Below, piece by piece: positions 18,486-26,272 of a stretch of DNA of 64,000 nt; position 1 is the first letter of the stretch; each line of letters starts with the position of its first letter. A program made the translations under genes and the position numbers. The DNA lies in the NCBI GenBank assembly GCA_021166835.1, contig JAJPEN010000026.1, forward strand, positions 124,001 to 188,000, written 5' to 3'. Below the pieces are notes generated by a model. It was given only the letters and a program-made list of their open reading frames with translations. It was not told the origin of the DNA and ran no database searches. This DNA comes from Burkholderiaceae bacterium. Lineage in GTDB: Bacteria; Pseudomonadota; Gammaproteobacteria; Burkholderiales; Burkholderiaceae.

Positions 18486-19502
18486 TCAGACGCCGGCTCG
18501 CGCGGCGCTTCGCTGCACGAGCCACTTCGCCACGCCGAGCACGACGAAGGTGATGACGAACAGCAGCAGGCCGAGCGCGAACAGCGACGGGATGTGCAAC
18601 ACCGGATCGGCCTCGGCGAACTCGTTGGCGAGCGTCGACGCGATCGAGTTGCCCGGCGCGAACAGGCTCGGCGAAAGCCGGTTCGCGTTGCCGATGACGA
18701 AGGTCACCGCCATCGTCTCGCCGAGTGCGCGACCCAGGCCGAGCATCACGCCGCCGACGACGCCGATGCGCGTGTACGGGAGCACCACGTGGCGCACGAC
18801 TTCCCAGGTCGTGCAGCCGAGCCCGTAGGCCGACTCCTTCAGCACCGGCGGAACGGTCTGGAAGACGTCGCGCATCACCGATGCGACGAAGGGCACGACC
18901 ATCAGCGCGAGCACGACGCCGGCGGTGAACACGCCGATACCCAACGGCGGTCCGGCGAAGATCGGCAGACCGCTGGCGGCGAGCAGCGGCTGCACCTGCG
19001 TCTGCAGCACCGGCGCGAGCACGAACAGTCCCCAGAACCCGTAGATGATCGACGGGATGCCGGCGAGCAGCTCGACGGCGATGCCCAGCGGCCGTGCGAG
19101 CTTCGCCGGGCACATCTCGGTGAGGAAGACGGCGATGCCGAAGCTCACCGGAACGGCGATCGCCAGCGCGATCGCCGACGTGGCGATCGTGCCGTATCCG
19201 GCGACGACCGCACCGTAGACGTCGTCGGCCGGACTCCAGGTCGTGCCGACGAGGAAGCCGGCGCCGAAGGTGCGCAGCGCCGGCCATGCCTCGACGACGA
19301 GCGCGACGAGGATGCCGGTCAGCGCTACCAGCACCAGCGCCGCGAAGAAGCGGGTGATCGCGACGAAGGCGCGATCCTGCGCGGCGAAGCGCCTGCCGCG
19401 CGAGTCGCCCACGTTCGCGCGCGCGGCCTGCGGCGTCGTGTACGCCGTACGGTCGAAGGCCGCGTCGATCGTCGTTCGCTCGGCCATCGCCGCGTTCGTC
19501 AT
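18486..19502 (-). CDS. pstC: Phosphate ABC transporter permease PstC
   Basis: 338 residues, about six membrane helices with the first at about 50-72. The coupling loop is LKESAYGLGCTTWEVVRHVV and the following LGRALGETMAVTFVIGNAN is a PstC signature. A cytoplasmic N-terminal extension of about 45 residues precedes the first helix. ATG at 19502 has GAGG 8 nt upstream. 23 bp after pstS. Confidence 0.95.
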   Translation of the reverse strand: MTNAAMAERTTIDAAFDRTAYTTPQAARANVGDSRGRRFAAQDRAFVAITRFFAALVLVALTGILVALVVEAWPALRTFGAGFLVGTTWSPADDVYGAVVAGYGTIATSAIALAIAVPVSFGIAVFLTEMCPAKLARPLGIAVELLAGIPSIIYGFWGLFVLAPVLQTQVQPLLAASGLPIFAGPPLGIGVFTAGVVLALMVVPFVASVMRDVFQTVPPVLKESAYGLGCTTWEVVRHVVLPYTRIGVVGGVMLGLGRALGETMAVTFVIGNANRLSPSLFAPGNSIASTLANEFAEADPVLHIPSLFALGLLLFVITFVVLGVAKWLVQRSAARAGV

Positions 19503-19525
19503 CGATCGCCTCGATCGCCGGAATC

Positions 19526-20581
19526 TCAATACCCGCTTTTCAGCACCGGTCGCCCGGACGCATCGCGCACGTCCGCCCACAACGCCTCGACCTTCTCCAC
19601 GACGGCTGCGGGCAGCGGAACGTAGTCGAGTTCGAGCGCGAGCGCGCGGCCGTCGTTCAGCGCCCACCGGAAGAACTTCAGCACCTCGGCCGAACGCGCC
19701 GGATCGTCGGCGGTGCGATGCACGAGGATGTAGGAGGCCGACGTCATCGGCCACGCCTCGTCGCCGTGCTGATGATTCAGGTTCACGCCGAAGCCGGGCG
19801 ACGACGCCCAGTCGGCATTGGCGGCCGCCGCCGCGAAGCTGCGGTCGTTCGGCTGCACCGTCCTGCCGTCGCGATTGATCATCGCCGCGTGCGTGAGCCC
19901 GTTCTGCCGGGCATACGCGTATTCGACGTAGCCGACCGAGCCGGCGATCTTCGTGACGTTCGCGGCCACCCCCGCGTTGCCCTTGCCGCCGACGCCCGAT
20001 TTCCAGTTCACCGTCTTGCCCGCGCCGATCTCCGAACGGAACGACGGCGACACCTGTGAGAGATAGTCGGTGAACGCCGCCGTCGTGCCGGACGAGTCGG
20101 AGCGGTAGACCAGCGTGATCGCGCTCGACGGAAGCTGCAGTCCGGGGTTGAGCGCGCCGATCCTCGCGTCGTTCCACTTCGTGATCGCGCCGCGGTAGAT
20201 GTCGGCGAGCACCGGCCCGTCGAGGGTGATCCGCCCCGGCTGCACGCCGGGAAGATTGGCCACTGCGACGATGCCGCCGATCACCGCGGGAAACTGCAGC
20301 AGAGCGTTCCTGTCGAGGTCTTCGCCCTTCATCGGATCGTCGGAGGCGCCGAAGTCGACCGTCTTGCCGACGATCTGCTTGACCCCGCCGCCGGAGCCGA
20401 TGCCCTGGTAGTTGACGCTGGTGCCGGTGGCCGCCTTGTACGCCTCGGCCCATTTCGCGTAGATCGGCGCCGGGAAGGTCGCGCCGGCGCCGGTGATGTC
20501 GACGGCCTGCGCCGTGGCCATACCCAACGCGAGCGTGGCCCCGATCAGAAGCCGTCCGGCCGCGTTTGCTTTCGCATTCAT
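19526..20581 (-). CDS. pstS: Periplasmic phosphate-binding protein PstS
   Basis: 351 residues. Signal peptide 1-26, cleaved after TAQA, exposing VDITGAGATFPAPIYAKW, the usual mature start. Phosphate-contacting segments: GATFP, QGIGSGGGVKQI, FGASDDPM and YRSDSSGTT. It delivers phosphate to PstCAB. First gene of the operon, with a Pho-box-like site 49 bp before the ATG. Confidence 0.97.
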   Translation of the reverse strand: MNAKANAAGRLLIGATLALGMATAQAVDITGAGATFPAPIYAKWAEAYKAATGTSVNYQGIGSGGGVKQIVGKTVDFGASDDPMKGEDLDRNALLQFPAVIGGIVAVANLPGVQPGRITLDGPVLADIYRGAITKWNDARIGALNPGLQLPSSAITLVYRSDSSGTTAAFTDYLSQVSPSFRSEIGAGKTVNWKSGVGGKGNAGVAANVTKIAGSVGYVEYAYARQNGLTHAAMINRDGRTVQPNDRSFAAAAANADWASSPGFGVNLNHQHGDEAWPMTSASYILVHRTADDPARSAEVLKFFRWALNDGRALALELDYVPLPAAVVEKVEALWADVRDASGRPVLKSGY

Positions 20582-20629
20582 CTTCGTCCCTCTGTTCGCT
20601 GTGTCATGCGAGCAGGCTACGGGGCGACG

Positions 20630-20647
20630 ATGACGGTTTCGTTACGG
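20630..20647 (-). promoter_or_regulatory. Putative Pho box upstream of pstS
   Basis: On the minus strand the sequence reads CCGTAAC-GAAA-CCGTCAT: two heptamers with 11-bp period. Against CTGTCAT the second matches 6 of 7 and the first 4 of 7. TAGCCT 7 nt further on is a weak candidate -10. The first heptamer lies inside the 3' end of the acyl-CoA dehydrogenase gene (stop at 20642). Expected for a PhoB-controlled pst operon. Confidence 0.5.
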
Positions 20648-21796
20648 TGCGGCCGCGGCGAAGCGTTCGATATGATGATCGACGTCGCCGAACTGCTGCG
20701 CGAGCATCGTCAGGCGCTTGAACGTGTGCGAGATCTTCATCTCCACCGTCATCCCCATGCCGCCGTGCAGCTGGATCGCCTCCTGGCCGACGTGCCGGCA
20801 GGCAGTGCCCACCAGCACCTTCGCCGCCGACACGATGCGCGCGCGCTCGGCCGCGTCGATCTCGCCGCGCGCCGCCGCGTCGACCTTCGCGCAGGCGAGC
20901 AGCGTGATCGAGCGCGCTTGCTCGGCGTGGATCGTCATGTCGACCATCCGGTGCTGCAGCGCCTGGAACGAGCCGATCGGAACGCCAAACTGCCGGCGCG
21001 TCTTCAGGTATTCGAGCGTGGCCTGGTTCGCCGAGTCGATCGCGCCGACCGCTTCGGCGCAGCCGATGGCGCAGGCGAAGTCGACCGCCTCCTCGATCGC
21101 CGCGCGCGCGTCGCGCCCGTCGCCCAGTCGCGCGTCGCCGTCCAGCGCGACGTCGCGGAACGCGACGTCGGCCGCGCGCAGGTCGTCGACCGTGCGGAAG
21201 GTCTTCATCGAGACGCCGCTGCGATGCGCATCGACGACGAACACGCCGACCCCGCCGTCATGCCCCGGCCCGTCGGCGATGCGCGCGGTAACGACGAGCG
21301 CATCGGCCATCGGCGCATGCAGCACCATCCGCTTCTCGCCCGCAAGGCGCCAGCCGCCGCCGGCAACGGGCGTCGCGGTCGTGGCAGTCGCGTCGAGCGA
21401 ACGGCCCAGCAGCGTCTCGACGTGCGCGAAAGCGAGCTTCGCCGAGCCGTCGACGATGCGCGGCACGAGCGCTGCGCGCTGCGCGGGCGTGCCCAGCGTC
21501 GCGACGAGCCGCCCGGCCGGCGCCAGCGTCGACGCGAAGGGTTCGACGAGCAGCGCGGCGCCGAAGGCCTGCATCGGCGCCACGAGATCGATCGTGCCGC
21601 CGCCGAAGCCGCCGTCGTCGGCCGCGAACGGCACCGACAGCAGGCCCATCGACGCGAGGTCGCGCCACACCATGGCGCTGAATCCGTCGCTCGAAGAGAC
21701 GATCGCCTTGCGTGATTCGAAGCCGTAGCTTCGCTCGAGCAGCCGGCGCACGCTGTCGGCGAGCAGCCGCTGCTCTTCGGTGTGCTGGAAGTCCAT
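20642..21796 (-). CDS. Acyl-CoA dehydrogenase, small/non-catalytic-type subunit (PimD-like)
   Basis: 384 residues, acyl-CoA dehydrogenase fold: helical N-domain MDFQHTEEQRLLADSVRRLL, middle beta domain and C-terminal helices (TRRQFGVPIGSFQALQHRMV, IQLHGGMGMTVEMKISHTFK). It resembles the small subunit of pimeloyl-CoA or sterol side-chain type heteromeric dehydrogenases. The usual catalytic-Glu segment near the C-terminus (IYEG) is absent, replaced by TMLAQQFGDVDHH, so by itself it may be inactive. It lies 9 bp after the partner subunit, which fits an alpha2beta2 enzyme. Confidence 0.85.
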   Translation of the reverse strand: MDFQHTEEQRLLADSVRRLLERSYGFESRKAIVSSSDGFSAMVWRDLASMGLLSVPFAADDGGFGGGTIDLVAPMQAFGAALLVEPFASTLAPAGRLVATLGTPAQRAALVPRIVDGSAKLAFAHVETLLGRSLDATATTATPVAGGGWRLAGEKRMVLHAPMADALVVTARIADGPGHDGGVGVFVVDAHRSGVSMKTFRTVDDLRAADVAFRDVALDGDARLGDGRDARAAIEEAVDFACAIGCAEAVGAIDSANQATLEYLKTRRQFGVPIGSFQALQHRMVDMTIHAEQARSITLLACAKVDAAARGEIDAAERARIVSAAKVLVGTACRHVGQEAIQLHGGMGMTVEMKISHTFKRLTMLAQQFGDVDHHIERFAAAAP

Positions 21797-21805
21797 CGGC
21801 AGTCC

Positions 21806-22984
21806 TCAGAGTCCCAGCGCGGCCTTCGCGATGATGTTGCGCTGGATCTCGTTCGATCCGGCGTAGATCGAGGTCTTGCGGAAATTGAAGTAGCGCGGCG
21901 TCACGGCGGCGGTACGCTCGTCGAAGCCCTCGTAGTCGATCGGGCGGAACATCTGCGCGAAGGGCCCCGCCGCCTGCATCCGCAGTTCGGTGAGCGCCTG
22001 CTGGATCTCGGTGCCGCGGATCTTGAGCATCGACACCTCGGGACCGATGCGGCCGGTGCGGCGCATCTCGTCGACGAAGCGCAGGTTCGTGATCTCCAGC
22101 GCCATCAGCTCGATCTCGACGCGCGAGAGCCGGTCGCGGAAACGCGGATCGTCGAGCAGCGGCTTGCCGTTCTTCGTCGTGGCCGCCGCGATCTCCTTCA
22201 GCCGTGCGAGCTCGCGCTTCGACGCACCGATGCGTCCGGTGTTCAGCCGCTCGTGGCCGAGCAGGTACTTGGCCACCGTCCAGCCCTCGTTCTCGCGGTG
22301 CACGAGGTTCTCGACCGGCACTTCGACGTCGTCGAAGAAGACCTCGTTCACCTCGTGCCCCTCGTCGAGCAGGATCAGCGGCCGCACGGTGATGCCCGGC
22401 GTCTTCATGTCGATCAGCAGGAAGCTGATGCCCTCCTGCCTGCGCGACGAAGAACCGTCCGTGCGCACCAGGCAGAAGATCCAGTCGGCGAAGTGCGCCA
22501 GCGTCGTCCAGATCTTCTGGCCGTTGACGACGTAACGGTCGTCGCGGCGCTGCGCGCGCGTCTTCAGCGACGCCAGATCCGAGCCGGAACCGGGTTCCGA
22601 ATACCCCTGGCACCAGAAGTCGTCCGCGCGATAGATGCGCGGCAGGAAGCGTTTCTTCTGCGCTTCGGTACCGAACTGCAGCAGCACCGGCGCGCACATC
22701 GCCACGCCGAAGGGGACGATCGGCGGCGCGCCGGCACAGGCGCATTCCTCCTCGAACAGGTAGCGCTGCACGGGCGTCCAGTCGGTGCCGCCCCATTCGC
22801 GCGGCCACGCCGGCGCGATCCAGCCCTTGTCGGCGAGGATGCGGTGCCAGCCGACGAGGTCGTCCTTCGTGAGTTCCTCGTAGTCGAGCACCTTGCGGCG
22901 CAGCGTCGCGGGCACGCTGACGTCGAGCCAGGCGCGCACCTCGTCGCGAAAGGCCAGCTCTTCGGCCGAATAGTTCAGGTCCAT
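21806..22984 (-). CDS. Acyl-CoA dehydrogenase, large/catalytic-type subunit (PimC-like)
   Basis: 392 residues. Typical features: YSAEELAFRDEVRAWLD, WCQGYSEPGSGSDLASLKT (FAD/substrate), YVVNGQKIWTT, GYE/D-type C-terminus SIYAGSNEIQRNII. At the position of the medium-chain enzyme's catalytic Glu (IYEG) it has Ala375, whereas Glu245 in LLGHERLNTGR aligns with the alternative catalytic Glu used by isovaleryl-CoA dehydrogenase and by heterotetrameric FadE26-type subunits. It is therefore probably the catalytic half of a two-subunit enzyme with the next gene. Substrate unknown; dicarboxyl- or branched acyl-CoAs are plausible. Confidence 0.87.
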   Translation of the reverse strand: MDLNYSAEELAFRDEVRAWLDVSVPATLRRKVLDYEELTKDDLVGWHRILADKGWIAPAWPREWGGTDWTPVQRYLFEEECACAGAPPIVPFGVAMCAPVLLQFGTEAQKKRFLPRIYRADDFWCQGYSEPGSGSDLASLKTRAQRRDDRYVVNGQKIWTTLAHFADWIFCLVRTDGSSSRRQEGISFLLIDMKTPGITVRPLILLDEGHEVNEVFFDDVEVPVENLVHRENEGWTVAKYLLGHERLNTGRIGASKRELARLKEIAAATTKNGKPLLDDPRFRDRLSRVEIELMALEITNLRFVDEMRRTGRIGPEVSMLKIRGTEIQQALTELRMQAAGPFAQMFRPIDYEGFDERTAAVTPRYFNFRKTSIYAGSNEIQRNIIAKAALGL

Positions 22985-23010
22985 TCGATCGCTCCGGGCA
23001 AACGGTTCAC

Positions 23011-23061
23011 TTGATCGAGCTCACTCGATCGGGCTCATTCGATCGGACTCACTCGATCGCG
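23011..23061. repeat. 14-bp tandem repeat spanning the lpd-like stop codon
   Basis: Three and a half units of TCGATCGGGCTCAC type (23011, 23025, 23039, 23053) fill the gap between the lpd-like gene and the acyl-CoA dehydrogenase and include the lpd-like stop (23049-23051). Unit length is not a multiple of three, so copy change would alter the last residues of the flavoprotein. Confidence 0.75.
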
Positions 23062-24470
23062 TCCGCGCCGATCGGACCGCAGCCGGCCAGATCGGACTCG
23101 CTGCACGGCGGCAACTGCGAGGCCAGCTCGCGCAGCGCGCTGCGCAGCCCCTCCTCGAGCATCGGATGATAGAAGGGCATCCGCAGCAGATCGTGCACGG
23201 TGAGCGTGCGCTCCATCGCCAGCGCGAGCAGGTGCGCGAGGTGCGCGCCGGCGGGCGCGCACAGCTCTGCCCCGAGCAGCAGGCCGATGCCGCGCGCGGC
23301 ATACACGCGCAGCACGCCGCGGGCGCGCTGCTCGATGCGCGCGCGCCCCTGTCGCTCGAAGCGGTATTCGCCCACGAGCACGTCGCTGGCGTCGAGCTGC
23401 GAGAAGCGCCTGCCGACGACGGCCACCTCGGGGTCGCAGAAGACGATCGACAGCGGCACGCGCCGACGGAAGCGCCGCGTCACCGCTCCGCTGGCGATCA
23501 GCCCCGCGATGTGTCCCTCGTCGGCCGCTTCGTGCTGCAGGGGCGCCTGCGCATTCGCGTCGCCGACGACGAAGACCTGCGACGCGCCCGCCCGCATCGT
23601 CGTCGGATCGATGCTCGGCAGGCCGTTCTCGTCGAGCGCAACGCCGAGCGTTTCGAGACCGAGTCCGGCGAGAACCGGACGGCGTCCGAGCGCGGCGAGA
23701 ACCGCGTCGACCTGCACCTCCTGGCGGCCGTTGCTCACACGCACGCTGCCGTCGTCCGCCGCGGACACGACGGCGGGCGCGCCGACGTGCACCGGAAATT
23801 CCTGGCGCAGCGACGCCAGCAGCGCCGCGTTCACCTGCGGGTCGCTCAGTCCGGCCGCGAGTTCGCTCGAACCGAATGCGGTCACCTCGATGCCCAGCCG
23901 CGACAGCGCCTGCGCGATCTCGGCGCCGACCGCGCCCATGCCGACGACGGCGATGCGCGCCGGAAGATCGACGCGCTCGAACAGGTCGTCGGTAGTGAGC
24001 AGCCGATCGCCCAGCGCCCGCCACGGCGGCGGAACGACCGGCTCCGAACCGGTGGCGACGATGATGCGTCGCGCGCGCAGACGGCGCCCGTTCACTTCGA
24101 CGCAATCGGGGGCGACGATCCGTGCGTGACCGGTGATCGCGCGCTCGCCCAGGCCATCGGTGAGCTTGCGCACGCCGGAGACGAACTGGTCGCGCAGGAC
24201 GCGCACGCGGGCGAGCACCGCCGGCACGTCGGCGTGCAGCGACTCCGCGCCACGGATGCCGAACGTGTCGAAATCGCGGCGTCGGTGAAATGCGTTGGCG
24301 GCTTCGATCAGCGCCTTGGACGGCATGCAGCCGACGCGCGCGCAGGTCGTCCCCCATTTACCGTCGTCGATCAGTGCGAAGCGCTCGCTGCGCTTGCGGA
24401 TCTCGCGTAGTGCGGCCAATCCGGCGGTGCCGGCCCCGATGACGACGATGTCCAGGATTGCCTCGTCCAT
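23049..24470 (-). CDS. Dihydrolipoamide dehydrogenase-like pyridine nucleotide-disulfide oxidoreductase
   Basis: 473 residues. FAD site VVIGAGTAGLAA, redox disulfide GTTCARVGCMPSKAL (Cys43/Cys48), NAD(P) site VVGMGAVGAEIAQAL, second FAD motif QVFVVGDANAQAPLQHEAA, and the catalytic His/Glu pair in FYHPMLEEGL (HPxxxE), so all active-site elements are present. It is not next to 2-oxoacid dehydrogenase genes, which argues against a housekeeping Lpd and for a lone paralogue (PRK06292-like). The C-terminus (LPPCSESDLAGCGP) carries two extra cysteines. A -10 element lies 6 nt before the ATG. Confidence 0.85.
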   Translation of the reverse strand: MDEAILDIVVIGAGTAGLAALREIRKRSERFALIDDGKWGTTCARVGCMPSKALIEAANAFHRRRDFDTFGIRGAESLHADVPAVLARVRVLRDQFVSGVRKLTDGLGERAITGHARIVAPDCVEVNGRRLRARRIIVATGSEPVVPPPWRALGDRLLTTDDLFERVDLPARIAVVGMGAVGAEIAQALSRLGIEVTAFGSSELAAGLSDPQVNAALLASLRQEFPVHVGAPAVVSAADDGSVRVSNGRQEVQVDAVLAALGRRPVLAGLGLETLGVALDENGLPSIDPTTMRAGASQVFVVGDANAQAPLQHEAADEGHIAGLIASGAVTRRFRRRVPLSIVFCDPEVAVVGRRFSQLDASDVLVGEYRFERQGRARIEQRARGVLRVYAARGIGLLLGAELCAPAGAHLAHLLALAMERTLTVHDLLRMPFYHPMLEEGLRSALRELASQLPPCSESDLAGCGPIGADAIE

Positions 24471-24476
24471 CGAACG

Positions 24477-24482
24477 ATCTTA
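24477..24482 (-). promoter_or_regulatory. -10 element (TAAGAT) 6 nt before the lpd-like start codon
   Basis: On the minus strand TAAGAT is followed by CGTTCG and then the ATG at 24470. No Shine-Dalgarno can fit, so the transcript would be leaderless if this promoter is used. Confidence 0.4.
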
Positions 24483-24536
24483 ACCCGCGCAGCCGCCGTT
24501 TTTTCGGTATGGTTGTCCGACCCGCCGGAGACCCGA

Positions 24537-26219
24537 ATGAACGAGAACCTCGCCCGCTTTCGCGCTGCACGCGACCTTCTGTTCGCGCATCGCGCCGACT
24601 ACGACGCCGCGGTCGCGTCGTTCCGCTGGCCGCAGCTCGAGCACTTCAACTGGGCGCTCGACCACTTCGACGACATGGCGCGCGGCAACGACGGCACCGC
24701 ATTGTGGATCGTCGAAGACGACGGTTCCGAAAAGCGGCGCAGCTTCGCCGAGCTGCGCGAGCGCTCGAACCGCGTCGCCAACTGGCTCGAATCGCTCGGC
24801 GTGCGCCGCGGCGACCGCGTGCTGCTGATGCTCGGCAACGAGGTCGCGCTGTGGGAGACGATGCTCGCCTGCATCAAGATCGGCGCCGTGATGATTCCGG
24901 CCACCAACCTGCTCACGCGCGACGACCTCGCCGACCGCCTCGAGCGAGGCCATGTGGCGCACATCGTCACGCGCTCGGCCAACGCCGATCGCTTCGACGG
25001 CATCGCCGGAAATCGCACGCGCATCTGCGTCGATGCGCCGCCCGCCGGCTGGATCTCCTACGCCGGCGCCGACGACGCGTCGCCCGAGTACGCGCCGAAA
25101 GCCGAAACCCGTCCCGACGAGACGCTGCTGCTCTATTTCACCTCGGGCACGACCAGCAAGCCCAAGCTCGTGCGCCACACGCACCAGAGCTATCCGGTGG
25201 GACACCTGTCCACGATGTACTGGATCGGTCTGCAGCCGGGCGACGTGCACTGGAACATTTCGTCGCCGGGCTGGGCCAAGCACGCGTGGAGCTGCTTCTT
25301 CGCGCCGTGGAACGCCGGCGCCTGCGTATACGCCTTCAACATGGCGCGCTTCGACGCGAAGCGCGCGCTCGACCAGCTCGTTCGCGCCGAGGTCCGCACG
25401 CTGTGCGCGCCGCCCACCGTCTGGCGAATGCTGATCCAGGAAAACCTGCGCGCCTGGCCGGTGAAGCTGCGCGAGCTGGTCTCCGCCGGCGAGCCGCTGA
25501 ATCCCGAAGTGATCCAGCAGGTGCGCGATGCGTGGGGCCTGACGATCCGCGACGGCTACGGCCAGACCGAGACCAGTTGCATCGTCGGCAATCCGCCGGG
25601 ACAGCCGCTGAAGCCCGGCTCGATGGGCCGACCGCTGCCGGGCTTTCGCATCGCGCTGCTCGATGCGAACGACGAACCGGCCGACGAGGGAGAAGTGGCG
25701 CTCGATCTCTCGGTGCAGCCGGTGGGCCTGATGCCCGGCTATGCCGACGACGACGAACGCACCGCGCAGGTGATGCGCAACGGCCACTACCATACCGGCG
25801 ACGTCGCGCAGCGCGACGCCGACGGCTACATCACCTACGTCGGTCGCGCCGACGACGTGTTCAAGGCGAGCGACTACCGGATCAGCCCCTTCGAGCTGGA
25901 GAGCGTGCTGATCGAGCACGAGGCGGTGGCCGAGGCCGCGGTCGTGCCCTCGCCCGATCCGCTGCGCCTGGCGGTACCCAAGGCCTTCGTCGTGCTCGTC
26001 GCCGGCCATTCCGCCGACGAGAACACGGCCGCCGACATCCTGCGCTTCTGCCGGCAGCGCCTCGCGCCGTACAAGCGCATCCGCCGGCTCGAATTCGCCG
26101 ATCTTCCGAAGACGATCTCGGGCAAGATCCGCCGCGTCGAGATGCGACAGCGCGAGGAGCAGCGCGCGATGCCGATCGTGCGCGCGCCGGGCGAGTACTT
26201 CGACGAGGACCTGCGCTGA
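24537..26219 (+). CDS. AMP-forming acyl-CoA synthetase (medium-chain/aromatic acid type)
   Basis: 560 residues of the ANL adenylating superfamily. P-loop-like YFTSGTTSKPKLV (A3), YGQTETS (A5), YHTGDVAQRDADGYI (A7), and the C-terminal catalytic Lys in LPKTISGKIRRVEM (A10). Resemblance is to medium-chain (ACSM-like) acyl-CoA synthetases; the precise acid is unknown. It is divergent from the lpd-like gene and near the acyl-CoA dehydrogenase pair, so the group may handle one carboxylic acid. The ATG at 24537 is preferred over an upstream TTG because GGAG lies 6 nt before it. Confidence 0.88.
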   Translation: MNENLARFRAARDLLFAHRADYDAAVASFRWPQLEHFNWALDHFDDMARGNDGTALWIVEDDGSEKRRSFAELRERSNRVANWLESLGVRRGDRVLLMLGNEVALWETMLACIKIGAVMIPATNLLTRDDLADRLERGHVAHIVTRSANADRFDGIAGNRTRICVDAPPAGWISYAGADDASPEYAPKAETRPDETLLLYFTSGTTSKPKLVRHTHQSYPVGHLSTMYWIGLQPGDVHWNISSPGWAKHAWSCFFAPWNAGACVYAFNMARFDAKRALDQLVRAEVRTLCAPPTVWRMLIQENLRAWPVKLRELVSAGEPLNPEVIQQVRDAWGLTIRDGYGQTETSCIVGNPPGQPLKPGSMGRPLPGFRIALLDANDEPADEGEVALDLSVQPVGLMPGYADDDERTAQVMRNGHYHTGDVAQRDADGYITYVGRADDVFKASDYRISPFELESVLIEHEAVAEAAVVPSPDPLRLAVPKAFVVLVAGHSADENTAADILRFCRQRLAPYKRIRRLEFADLPKTISGKIRRVEMRQREEQRAMPIVRAPGEYFDEDLR

Positions 26220-26234
26220 GCGCTGGGCGCTGAG

Positions 26235-26272
26235 GAGACGAGCGCGGATGCGTCGCTCGGCACGGGCGTCTC
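26235..26272. terminator. Inverted repeats between convergent acyl-CoA synthetase and antiporter genes
   Basis: CGAGCG (26239-26244) pairs with CGCTCG (26254-26259), and outer GAGACG (26235-26240) can pair with CGTCTC (26267-26272). No T-run. Position between two convergent stops suggests a bidirectional terminator. Confidence 0.4.

Noticed and set aside
20582..20629. GTGTCATGC near the pstS start as the Pho box
   Set aside because: Only one half-site and on the opposite strand; the direct repeat at 20630-20647 fits better.
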